This document shows, piece after piece, positions 56,639-64,000 of a stretch of DNA of 64,000 nucleotides; position 1 is the first letter of the stretch; each line of letters starts with the position of its first letter. The notes under the pieces are model-generated. The model made no database searches. It was not told the DNA's origin and worked only from the letters and a program-made list of their open reading frames with translations. The DNA lies in contig CAZVZK010000005.1 in assembly GCA_964630925.1 (NCBI GenBank), positions 1-64,000 of the forward strand, given 5' to 3'. The stretch comes from RGDT01 sp964630925. Lineage in GTDB: Bacteria; Planctomycetota; Planctomycetia; Gemmatales; Gemmataceae. The translations under genes were made by a program, and so were the position numbers.

Positions 56639-57358
56639 GCACCGCTTGTCCAGGGTGGCCCGGACCGTCATCGGCTTGCCCCCGGAGCGTGCCGGGAAGG
56701 TGACCTCCGCGCGGGGATGCACGTCGCGCGGTATGCTCAGGTTGTAATAGACCGCCGTGCTGTTCGGCCCCAGGCCGGGGGTGCTGACCTCGACGGCCAG
56801 CTCGCCGTCCGCCGACGGGGTGAGCTGGGGGCGTCCGACGAGCTGGAGGCGCCGCGGCCCGTGGAAGTGGATCACCGGGGCCTCCTTCGCCGCCGCGGCG
56901 AACTTGAATCGATAGCTGTATTGCTCCCACTTCCCCGCCGTCAGGACCGTGAGCCGGTAGGTCCTCGAGGAATCGACCTCCAGGCGGAAGCCGCGGTGCT
57001 TGAACCGTCCACCCTGCTCGGTAACGTCGCCGATCTCGAACGACAGCTCCTCGCCATCGACGGGCCCGAAGGACGTTTCAATCGACACCTTCTTGACGCG
57101 GGCAGCGACCTTCTCGCCGGGCCCCGTCAGGTCGCCGTCGCCGTCGCGGTCCACATACAGATCCTCGCCGTCGTGGACGAGCCAGAGGCGCGTCGCGGCC
57201 AGGGGGCCGAAGACCGCCAGGCAGTAGGCGGGCTTCCCCGTCCGGTAGGCCGGCTCCTTGCCGACACGGAGGACGATCTTCTTGAGGTCCGGCGCCGGGA
57301 ACAAGGCAGGGACGGCGAGCAGCAAGACCATCACCGAGAGTCGACAGGTGACTCGCAT
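56636..57358 (-). CDS. Secreted protein interrupted by an in-frame TGA
   Basis: 240 residues as read to the first stop. Signal peptide 1-22 ('LSVMVLLLAVPALFPAP'). The body is beta-rich: a 'YVDRDGDGDLTGPGEKV' motif (about 70-86) that resembles a calcium-binding loop, then 'FKHRGFRLEVDSSRTYRLTV' and 'LAVEVSTPGLGPNSTAVYYN'. The frame ends 'ATLDKRC' followed by TGA, but the same frame continues for 52 sensible codons to a TAG at 56477, so this may be a nonsense-truncated or recoded gene. The domain recalls planctomycete secreted proteins of unknown function. A DUF6891-like gene lies 72 bp upstream on the same strand. Confidence 0.65.
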   Translation of the reverse strand: MRVTCRLSVMVLLLAVPALFPAPDLKKIVLRVGKEPAYRTGKPAYCLAVFGPLAATRLWLVHDGEDLYVDRDGDGDLTGPGEKVAARVKKVSIETSFGPVDGEELSFEIGDVTEQGGRFKHRGFRLEVDSSRTYRLTVLTAGKWEQYSYRFKFAAAAKEAPVIHFHGPRRLQLVGRPQLTPSADGELAVEVSTPGLGPNSTAVYYNLSIPRDVHPRAEVTFPARSGGKPMTVRATLDKRC

Positions 57359-57430
57359 TGCTGATCTCCGGCCGCCGAACGAACCCGCTCAGCAGCTGGG
57401 CCGCTCGATGTGTGATGAGCCCAAGAACGC

Positions 57431-58042
57431 CTATCTGCGCTCACGGCCTGCTGCGGTGTCTGGTTCGGCGTCTGGGCTACGGCGCTGCCACACGAACCCG
57501 CTGAGCAGAACTCGCGACTGGTGGGTGCCGTCCCACTCGGTCGCGAGCCCGGCACGCTCGAACTCCTCCCGGACCAGCTGTCCGACCGCTACCGCCCCGG
57601 CCTTACTCGGCGGGAAACTGCCGAACGCCAGCCACAGCCCCCTCGAGCCGAACATGGCCCCCTCCATGTCCTGGAGGTGGTAGAAGCAGTACCCGGCCAG
57701 CCCCGATCGCTTGCCGCCCGCCTCGGCGTGTAGCCCGTCGATGACATCCAGCCCGTCCTGGATGGTCAGCCCGCACCGGTGCCGGGTGAGGACACCGCGG
57801 GCACGGAGCGCTTCGAACACCCGGTCCAGCCGGTCGCAAGTGGTGACGGCGGGCCAGGTCTGCTCAGCCGCCCGCTTCTTGCGGAACTCGGCGGCGACGG
57901 CCCGCCGAAGCCACGCCTCGTCCTCGCCGTCCGACTCGAACACGTCCTCATCGACGGCGTCAAACACCTCCCGGCGGCCGTAGTAGCCGCACCACACGCG
58001 GAACCGGATGGCGTCGCGGGCTTCCTCTCGCCGCTCGTCCAT
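57431..58042 (-). CDS. DUF6891-like protein of unknown function
   Basis: 203 residues, no signal peptide, so cytoplasmic. Visible blocks: 'IRFRVWCGYYGRREVFDAVD', 'TTCDRLDRVFEALRARGVLT', 'HRCGLTIQDGLDVID', 'GLAGYCFYHLQDMEGAMFG', 'GLWLAFGSFP' and 'AVAVGQLVREEFERAGLATE'. The combination of an early acidic helix, a Cys-containing middle and 'YCFYHLQDME' recalls the DUF6891 family, an assignment I make from memory and with moderate trust. GGAGG precedes the ATG. The function is unknown. Confidence 0.65.
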   Translation of the reverse strand: MDERREEARDAIRFRVWCGYYGRREVFDAVDEDVFESDGEDEAWLRRAVAAEFRKKRAAEQTWPAVTTCDRLDRVFEALRARGVLTRHRCGLTIQDGLDVIDGLHAEAGGKRSGLAGYCFYHLQDMEGAMFGSRGLWLAFGSFPPSKAGAVAVGQLVREEFERAGLATEWDGTHQSRVLLSGFVWQRRSPDAEPDTAAGRERR

Positions 58043-58187
58043 CGGTGCGCCCTCCTCCGCCGAATATGTCCGTATCCTGCGCCAGGTTGGTTATCACACT
58101 CAAACAGGCAGGCCCCTGTCAAGGAGAATCGGCGTCGAACAGCGGCACCCCTGCGTCTCTTCACGAGACGTGGCCGCCCACCGCCCT

Positions 58188-59765
58188 TCACCCCAGCACA
58201 CGCCCCCGGCGGGCGTTCGCGTCGCGCTTCGCCTCCGTCAACGCCGCGATCCGCCGCCACCACCCCTTCCACCCCACGCGCCCCGCCAGCGCCTCGTTGA
58301 GGTACGCCAGCAGCACACGCAGCCGGTCCGTCCGCGAGACCGTCCGCTCGCTCAGGAAGCTCGCGTTCAGCCGCGCCAGGTCCCGCGCCTTCCGCCCCAC
58401 CCCCAGGCCCGGGCTCAGACGCACCCCCGCCAGGTCGCACAGCCACAGGTGCCACCGCCCGTCCGGCGGCGCGCCCTCCAGCCGGCGCGTCCCCATCACG
58501 ACGCCCGCGGGGCTCACGAGGATGTTGGCCGCCTTCAGGTCGCGGTGCGAGACCCCCCACGCGTGCATCCGCCGCAACAGCCTCCCGAGGTCGAACGCCA
58601 GGGCACGCAGCGCCGCCGGGTCGCCCGCCAGGGAGCGGACGTGGCCCAGCAGATGGTCCGCCCCAGGCACCTTCTCCATGACCAGATAGCCCGCCGTCGG
58701 CAGGCCGCAGACGTACTCATGCCACACCGCCAGGGGCCGCGGCGTCGGCAGGCCGCGCTGGCACAGGGCGTGGCCCATGCGCCAGGCGTGCAGCGCCGGC
58801 GGGGCGCGGAACAGCGCCGCCAGCGGGTCCGTCCACCGCGTCGCGTCCACCCGCTTCAACACCACCTCTCGTCCCGCCAGCGTCGTCTCCACGACCGCGG
58901 ATGACGCCGACCTCTTGTAGACGCGCCCCGCCTCGATCACGGCGTCGGCCTCGGCGGCCAGGGCGGCGGCCTCCGGCGGCGCGTCGGACGTGGCGAGGCC
59001 GCCGGGGATGGCCCGGAAGTGCCGCCCCTTGCCGCGGCAGGCCCCGTCCTGCTCACGCGCCAGGTCGATCAGCGTCCTCACCGTCTCGTCGGCCAGGGCA
59101 CGCGCCCCGTGGTGGGCATCCACAGGCGGCCGCCGCGCCGCGTGGTACGCCCGCCACCCCCGCAGCCGGTCCTGCCGCGAGAACCGCACGGCGAACCAGC
59201 GGTCGATGGCCAGGAGGTCGGCGCGAGCCTCGGCCCACGTCGGCACCCGCCCGGCGGAGGCGAGGGCGAGGTCTATCAGGAACAGCTCGGGGCCGCCCGC
59301 CCCCTCACGCAGGAGGAGGTTGCCGGGGTGCAGGTCGCCGTGACGGACCCCCGCCTCGTGACAGCGTGCAAGGAACGCCCCCAGCGCCGGCCCCAGCCGC
59401 CGCAGGCACGGACGCGGCGCCAGCCAGTCGAGGAGGTTGACGGCATCGGGCAGCGTGCGCGTGACCAGCCAGCCGTGCAGCCCGTCCCGTCCCCAGGCGA
59501 GCGGCTCCAGCGTCGGCACCCCCCGCCGCAGCAGCTCCAGCCCGCGCTCGCACTCCGTCTTCGCCTTCGGGTCGCGGAACCAGGCCCGCAACGCCTCGCG
59601 CCCGTCCGGCCGGTAGTGCTTCACGTGCATGTCGTGGCCGGCGATCCGCACGCGATGCACGTCCCGGTGCGGCGTCAGCTTGACCGGCTCCATGTCGGCG
59701 AACGACGGCTCCCCCAGCTCGGCGGGCCAGCCGGGGGCGAGGTGCCAGGTGATCGGCATGGTCAT
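58188..59765 (-). CDS. Protein with two WaaP/Kdo-kinase-like domains in tandem
   Basis: 525 residues. Two eukaryotic-like kinase folds of the lipopolysaccharide kinase (WaaP/KdkA) type follow each other. The first (about 10-240) has 'HVKHYRPDGREALRAWF', the catalytic 'HGDLHPGNLLL' at 142-152 and 'LFLIDLALA'. The second (about 270-515) has 'REVVLKRVDATRW', 'HRDLKAANILV' at 407-417 and 'LWLCDLAGV'. Both keep the HxD and DL(A) motifs, so both could be active. The ATG overlaps the GT4 stop by 4 bp, which argues for a joint role in envelope glycan assembly, perhaps phosphorylating a core sugar. There are no membrane helices. Confidence 0.82.
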   Translation of the reverse strand: MTMPITWHLAPGWPAELGEPSFADMEPVKLTPHRDVHRVRIAGHDMHVKHYRPDGREALRAWFRDPKAKTECERGLELLRRGVPTLEPLAWGRDGLHGWLVTRTLPDAVNLLDWLAPRPCLRRLGPALGAFLARCHEAGVRHGDLHPGNLLLREGAGGPELFLIDLALASAGRVPTWAEARADLLAIDRWFAVRFSRQDRLRGWRAYHAARRPPVDAHHGARALADETVRTLIDLAREQDGACRGKGRHFRAIPGGLATSDAPPEAAALAAEADAVIEAGRVYKRSASSAVVETTLAGREVVLKRVDATRWTDPLAALFRAPPALHAWRMGHALCQRGLPTPRPLAVWHEYVCGLPTAGYLVMEKVPGADHLLGHVRSLAGDPAALRALAFDLGRLLRRMHAWGVSHRDLKAANILVSPAGVVMGTRRLEGAPPDGRWHLWLCDLAGVRLSPGLGVGRKARDLARLNASFLSERTVSRTDRLRVLLAYLNEALAGRVGWKGWWRRIAALTEAKRDANARRGRVLG

Positions 59766-60757
59766 CCGGCGCGCGCGACGCGCCCCTCCAATTTGTCGAT
59801 CAATTCGCACCACCGCCTCGCCCCGGCGGCGACGCTGTAATCGGCCTCGACACGCGCCCGCCCGGCCCGGCCCATCTCATGGCGCAGGCCGCCGTCGTTC
59901 AGCAGACGCGCGGCCGCCGCCCGCCACTCCTCCGGCGTCGTGGCGAGTATGCCAGTCCCCGGAGTGACCATCTCCGGGTGGACGCCGACGGGGTTGGTGA
60001 TGACCGGCAGCCCGGCGGCCATGTACTGCAGGAGCTTCAGCCCGCACTTGCCCCGGCTCCAGTCGTCGTCCGGTATCCACGAGATGCCCACATCGCTGCG
60101 GGCAATCTCGCCGGCCTCCGTCGCGGCAGTCCACGGCACGTCGATGGTCGGCATGTCGCGGAACTTCGGGAAGCGGTCGCACACGACCTTCAGTCGGACG
60201 CCCGGCACGGCGCGGGCCAGGCCGTCGAGAAGATCGCCGATCCGCTCCAGCCCTTGCAGCGTGCTGGACGACCCGACCCAGACGAGCGTCCGCCCGTCGC
60301 CGGACGCCGGCGTGTATGCCGCCGGATCGACGCACGTCGGGATGACGCGGGCCTCGCGGGCCCCGTTGGCGCGGGCGTGGGCGGCGAGGTGGGCGTTGCC
60401 GGCCACGACGGCGTCACAGCGGGCGACGGTGTAGGCGAACCGCCGCGACTTGCGCGGGTGGTGCGTGCCCTTCGGCGAGTACGAGTCGCGCAGCCAGACG
60501 GCGTCATCGAGGTCGAACAGGACAAGCCGCGCCGCCGCGCGGAGGAGGGCGAACTCCCAGCACGGCAGGAGCCGCCGCTGCACGAGGACGTCCGCCCCGC
60601 GCAGGCGGTTGTACAGGAGTAGCCGCGACCACCACCATTTCGGGATGGCGACGGCCTCCACGGTATGGCCCGCGGCCGCGAGGTACGGCTTGAAGGCCGT
60701 GACGCGGTAACGGCAGCAGACGTGATCGGGCGAATCGACGAGCGCGACGAGATGCAC
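59762..60757 (-). CDS. GT4-type glycosyltransferase
   Basis: 331 residues, GTG start with GGAGGG 6 nt upstream, beginning at the first beta strand ('VHLVALVDSPDHVCCRYRV'). The C-terminal nucleotide-sugar half is clear: 'RTLVWVGSSSTLQGLERIGD', 'PWTAATEAGEIARSDVGISW', 'GKCGLKLLQYMAAGLPVITN', then 'VGVHPEMV' with the usual Glu-containing motif. It is probably a retaining GT-B enzyme of cell-envelope glycan synthesis. It is coupled by a 4-bp overlap to the double WaaP-like kinase gene. The sugar is unknown. Confidence 0.88.
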   Translation of the reverse strand: MHLVALVDSPDHVCCRYRVTAFKPYLAAAGHTVEAVAIPKWWWSRLLLYNRLRGADVLVQRRLLPCWEFALLRAAARLVLFDLDDAVWLRDSYSPKGTHHPRKSRRFAYTVARCDAVVAGNAHLAAHARANGAREARVIPTCVDPAAYTPASGDGRTLVWVGSSSTLQGLERIGDLLDGLARAVPGVRLKVVCDRFPKFRDMPTIDVPWTAATEAGEIARSDVGISWIPDDDWSRGKCGLKLLQYMAAGLPVITNPVGVHPEMVTPGTGILATTPEEWRAAAARLLNDGGLRHEMGRAGRARVEADYSVAAGARRWCELIDKLEGRVARAG

Positions 60758-60786
60758 GGTGCGGCCCTCCCTGGCCGGCGGACGTG

Positions 60787-61020
60787 TCAGCGGCGGAGGA
60801 CGGCGATGAACTCGTCCATCGTCTTGGCTCTCCACGCGCTCTTGCGCCAATCCTGGAGCATGGACAGGCTCGGCTGCTCCTCGATCGTGCGGAGGACCTC
60901 CGCAGGCACCGTCCCGAACCGCTCCGTCAAGCACTCCGTGAGGAAGGCCCGCGCGTCGGTGAGCAGTGTCCGATCGACGCTCTGGCTGACCCACCCGTTC
61001 ACGACCTGCGATTCCGTCAT
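60787..61020 (-). CDS. Small cytoplasmic protein, DUF4351-like tail
   Basis: 77 residues. The sequence ('LTECLTERFGTVPAEVLRTI' followed by 'EEQPSLSMLQDWRKSAWRAK') resembles the C-terminal helical tail found on Rpn/DUF4351-type proteins, without the nuclease-like body. It could be a truncated remnant or a stand-alone small protein. It lies 29 bp upstream of the GT4 gene and directly downstream of an inverted-repeat element. There is no signal peptide. Confidence 0.5.
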   Translation of the reverse strand: MTESQVVNGWVSQSVDRTLLTDARAFLTECLTERFGTVPAEVLRTIEEQPSLSMLQDWRKSAWRAKTMDEFIAVLRR

Positions 61021-61038
61021 GCCCCAGCCCTCCGGGTG

Positions 61039-61230
61039 AGCCACCCCACCCCCCGGCCCCCTCCCCGAAGCGGAGAGGGGGAGACGTTCATCGCCTATCC
61101 GGCGGGGTGGTATGTGCCCCTCTTGTTGGGCAAGCGATTCAAGTGAAGCGTCCACCGCCTCTCCGTGGAGGCGGTGCTCGGACGACTCCCCCTCTCCGCT
61201 TCGAGGAGGGGGCCGGGGGGTGGGGTGGCT
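61039..61230. repeat. 192-bp inverted-repeat element with 45-bp arms
   Basis: The 275-bp gap between the small protein and the AsmA-like gene is filled by this. AGCCACCCCACCCCCCGGCC... (61039-61083) is matched by its near-perfect reverse complement at 61186-61230. The centre holds a further hairpin, CACCGCCTC / GAGGCGGTG (61153-61176). It has no coding content. It resembles the GC-rich intergenic repeats of the type CCCCGAAGCGGAGAGGGGG seen in many high-GC genomes. Confidence 0.75.
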
Positions 61231-61295
61231 TGCCGGTCGTAGATCCCCATCGCCGCATTCTACCTCCGGGGCCGCCCCCGGCGGAACACCAACCG

Positions 61296-64000
61296 TCACG
61301 GCTGTACCAGGCGCAGCAGGAACCGCCCCGCCTCGTCGCTCAGGATACGCAACGCCTCCGCACGCACCACCGGCGTCTTCGCCGTCCCCGTCACCTTCAG
61401 GTACAGCACACGGTCGGACGCGGCCTCGAGGACCCGCAGGATCAGCCCCACCGGCACCGGGCCGATGGCCGGCACCTGACGCAGGAGCGTCCGCAACAGG
61501 ATGGGGTTGGACCGGCCCGACAGGCTCGTCCGCGCCAACACCGACAGGTCGAGCCGCCCCCTCGTCGTGATGGTGCCGTCGATCCACATCTGCGCCGACG
61601 ACCCCTCCAGAGAAAGCTCGTTGATGCGGAACACCCCGCCCGACAGCCGCCCCCTGATTTGGCCCTTCTCGAACACCGACGACGACAGCACCGGCCCCAC
61701 CACGGGCACCAGCGCCCTCAGGATCGGCAACTGCCCGGCCTGCGTCTCGCGCAGCGTCGCCGACACCGTCGCCCCGATGTCGTCCGCCGAACGCACGTCC
61801 GAGCCGGCGAAATCCACGCGCCCCGTCACCCGGCCACGGGCGAACGACGACACGTCGCCGATCAGCCCCGCCAGGCTCGCCGTCCCCGCGTCGATGAGCT
61901 GCACCACCCCCTCGACCCGCACGCGCTCGCCCACCCGCGCCTCCGCCCGCAGCCGCGCCCGCCCCCCGCCCACCTGGGCCGTCGAGTCACGGATCTGCAC
62001 CGTCGCCCGCCCCATCTCAGGCGAGAACGCCACGTCGAGCGGCGCGTTCCACTCCGACACCGGCACGTTCAGCACCTTGCCCCGGCTCAGCAGCAGGTTG
62101 CCCGACGCCGTCCACTCCTCCCCGATCTCGCCACGCAAGCGGATCTCCACGGGGCCGCTCATCGTCTCCTCGTCCATCCCCAGGGCCGCCAGCAGTTGGC
62201 CCGAATCGGCCCCGGTCAGCGACACATCCATCCAGCCGCCGCCGTTGAACCGCCGCGAGACCTGCAGCCGCAATTGCCCGCCCGCCACGCCTCCCGTCAC
62301 GTCGCGGAGGAAGACGCCGGCAGGGGTCAGACGCACCTCGCCGCGGATCGAGTCCGCCAGCTCGGCGTCGCCCTGCCGCAGGTCGCGCACCCCGAACCGC
62401 CCCGTGCCTACCGGCGCGCCCCCGGGGCCGTCGTGCCGGTACGGCAGGTCGATGAACAACTGCCCGCTCAGGCCCCGCCCCAGCCCCAGGGCGGACGCCA
62501 GACGCCCGACCTCCACCCCCTGCAAGCGCAGCCGCCCGTGCGCCTGGCCGACCGACCCCATCGGCGGCGGCGGCCACTTGCCCTCCGTGCGCATCCGCCC
62601 GCCGAAGACCTCGCCCTCGGCGGTGTACGACAGCCTCCCGCCGCGCATCTCGACGCGCGCCTTCGGCCTCGTCAGCGGGATGAAGCCGACACGCAGGCGC
62701 GACGACGACAGGTCCACGTCCACGTCCGCCCCCGCCGGCTGGAGCTGGGCGCGGATGGCCGCGTCGATGGTGCCGGCCAGCGTGCCCAGCGCCGGGATGC
62801 GCTTCCCCAGCGCGGCGGCATCGACGCCGGCGACCCGCAGCAGCAGCTTGCCCGCCGCCCCAGGCCCCAGGTCGCCGCCCCCCGTCACCAGCCCGCGCTC
62901 GAACGTGCCCTGCACCTCCGTCAGCACCAGCTTGCCGTCAGCCAACGACCACTTCGCCTGTAACGGCCCGGCCCGCAGGCCCATGAATCGCAGCGCCGTC
63001 CCGCGCACCCGCCCGGCGCCGGACGCCGACCCCAGCGAGCCCGCGAACTTGCCCGAGGCGTCCACCCCGCCCTCCAGCCCCGCCGGGATGCCCGGCACCA
63101 GCGCCACGTCGAGGCCGCGCGCCGCCGCCGTGCCCGTGTAGCGGTAGGGGGGGCGGAGGTTGAGGCCGGCCTCACCGGTGATGTCGGCGCCGAGGATGTC
63201 GGCCCGCAGGTGCGAGAGGATCAGCGTGCCGGCGTTGAGGAGGAAGTCGGCCTCCGCCTCCCGGGCCGCGACCCTGAACGCCCCGGCGTTGACGGCCCGC
63301 AGCCGGCCCGAGCCGCGGTACGCCAGCACGTCGCCGGCCCGATCCCACGGCGCCGCCACGCTCACCCGCCCCGAGACCGTGCCCGTCGCCTCGCGGCGCA
63401 GGCCTTCCGGCAGCAGCGCCCGCAGCGACGACACCTCGATGTTCTCCAGGTCCAGCGTCAACACCACATCGCCCGGCGGCGAGATGGCGGCTCGCGCCGT
63501 GCCGCTCACCCGGCCCGACCCGAGCCGCGCCGAGAGGCCTTCGAGACGCGCCAGGCCCTTGTCGTAGTTCAACGTCGCCTTCACGTCCTCCAGCGGCACC
63601 CCGGCCAGCAGGAGGCGTTTCGACGTGGCCTTGCCTTGCAGGCGGTAGGCCCGCGCGTCGCCGGCGTTGTTGAGCGGGATGCCCGCATTCACGTCCACGC
63701 TCACCCTGCCGGAGAAGCCCTCCGGAAGCGGCATCTCGACCCGCTTCGCCAGTTCCACGAGGTCGATGTCCTCGAGGGCGAACCTGGCGTCGAGGTAGGT
63801 GTCGGGCCGTCCGGGCCGGGTCAGCTTCTCCGCCCACGACATGCCGTCGAGGAGCCGCCCCGCCCCCCGCGCCGCCAGCCGCGCCAGCGACCCGACCGCG
63901 TTGGCCGCGCTGCCGGCCAGGCTCCCCGGCGTGGGCCTAGGCGGGGGCGGCGGGGCGGCGGCGAAGATCAGGTGATCGTCGAGGGCCGTCGGCTCCAGGT
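61296..64000 (-). CDS. AsmA/TamB-like envelope protein (5' end beyond window)
   Basis: The frame is open from the window edge (64000) to its stop at 61296, about 901 residues so far; an internal ATG at 63842 is unlikely to be the start because the frame runs on without a stop. The sequence is a long series of short beta strands with Gly-rich turns ('GARLGSGRVSGTARAAISPP', 'GDVVLTLDLENIEVSSLRAL', 'AAPWDRAGDVLAYRGSGRLR', 'ATGTVSGRVSV'). The end reads 'LEGSSAQMWIDGTITTRGRL' and 'YLKVTGTAKTPVVRAEAL', typical of AsmA-family C-termini. Such proteins form beta-taco bridges that move lipids or assist outer-membrane assembly. Confidence 0.82.
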   Translation of the reverse strand, partial: LEPTALDDHLIFAAAPPPPPRPTPGSLAGSAANAVGSLARLAARGAGRLLDGMSWAEKLTRPGRPDTYLDARFALEDIDLVELAKRVEMPLPEGFSGRVSVDVNAGIPLNNAGDARAYRLQGKATSKRLLLAGVPLEDVKATLNYDKGLARLEGLSARLGSGRVSGTARAAISPPGDVVLTLDLENIEVSSLRALLPEGLRREATGTVSGRVSVAAPWDRAGDVLAYRGSGRLRAVNAGAFRVAAREAEADFLLNAGTLILSHLRADILGADITGEAGLNLRPPYRYTGTAAARGLDVALVPGIPAGLEGGVDASGKFAGSLGSASGAGRVRGTALRFMGLRAGPLQAKWSLADGKLVLTEVQGTFERGLVTGGGDLGPGAAGKLLLRVAGVDAAALGKRIPALGTLAGTIDAAIRAQLQPAGADVDVDLSSSRLRVGFIPLTRPKARVEMRGGRLSYTAEGEVFGGRMRTEGKWPPPPMGSVGQAHGRLRLQGVEVGRLASALGLGRGLSGQLFIDLPYRHDGPGGAPVGTGRFGVRDLRQGDAELADSIRGEVRLTPAGVFLRDVTGGVAGGQLRLQVSRRFNGGGWMDVSLTGADSGQLLAALGMDEETMSGPVEIRLRGEIGEEWTASGNLLLSRGKVLNVPVSEWNAPLDVAFSPEMGRATVQIRDSTAQVGGGRARLRAEARVGERVRVEGVVQLIDAGTASLAGLIGDVSSFARGRVTGRVDFAGSDVRSADDIGATVSATLRETQAGQLPILRALVPVVGPVLSSSVFEKGQIRGRLSGGVFRINELSLEGSSAQMWIDGTITTRGRLDLSVLARTSLSGRSNPILLRTLLRQVPAIGPVPVGLILRVLEAASDRVLYLKVTGTAKTPVVRAEALRILSDEAGRFLLRLVQP

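Noticed and set aside
61107..62963. Plus-strand frame opposite the AsmA-like gene
   Set aside because: Pro/Arg/His-rich shadow of a long minus-strand gene with clear beta-repeat character.

Overview
The window is a 64-kb high-GC chromosomal piece that reads as a member of the Planctomycetota, most likely Gemmataceae-like. The evidence is family content: two genes with the TIGR02996 repeat-companion domain, a Tat-exported DUF1501 protein, a PhoPQ-activated pathogenicity-related hydrolase, HEAT/CXXCH proteins, a Ser/Thr kinase fused to a UrtA-like binding domain, and many secreted proteins with short signal peptides. I found no rRNA, tRNA, CRISPR array, phage module or intact transposase.

Layout. 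0.2-8.1 kb: secreted proteins, a broken TIGR02996/LRR gene, a PqaA-type hydrolase and a porin-like barrel. 8.1-12 kb: a tightly overlapping PotABCD-type ABC importer operon with a degenerate second copy of the binding-protein 5' end upstream. 12-15.8 kb: an orphan membrane-fusion adaptor, a zinc-ribbon membrane protein, and a divergent SDR/MarR pair with a palindromic operator candidate. 15.8-22.9 kb: a double-domain CE1 esterase, DUF1501, and a tandem family of HEAT/CXXCH proteins (two intact, one decayed). 23-29.5 kb: a PAS histidine kinase, a beta carbonic anhydrase, a kinase-receptor fusion and a bestrophin-type channel, bracketed by two copies of a nested palindromic element. 29.6-32.7 kb: two very Cys-rich secreted peptides, a small membrane protein, a TIGR02996 protein and kbl. 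32.8-36.8 kb: tandem inverse-autotransporter-like barrel/beta-helix proteins. 36.9-40.5 kb: sdhCAB. 40.6-43.4 kb: a GT2/ArnT-like pair. 43.4-50 kb: an ABC exporter pair, a TPR protein, a serpin, a small basic protein, a family 4-type uracil-DNA glycosylase and a GlpG-like rhomboid. 50-56.1 kb: a large secreted protein and glnE. 56.1-64 kb: repeat debris, a secreted protein interrupted by an in-frame UGA, a DUF6891-like protein, a two-kinase WaaP-like protein with a GT4 glycosyltransferase, and an AsmA/TamB-like protein running off the window.

Several sigma70-type promoters can be read by eye (TTGnnn, 16-18 bp, TATAAT-like) in front of real starts. One of them (29640-29669) would place the transcript start almost on the ATG.

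The points most worth following are: the nested repeat with two filled copies and one apparently empty copy; the two Cys-rich peptides; the neighbourhood of carbonic anhydrase, receptor kinase and bestrophin; the in-frame UGA at 56636; and the serpin with a predicted P1 lysine. Gene boundaries were chosen from signal peptides, ribosome binding sites and overlaps. Promoters and hairpins were found by eye and have not been scored.
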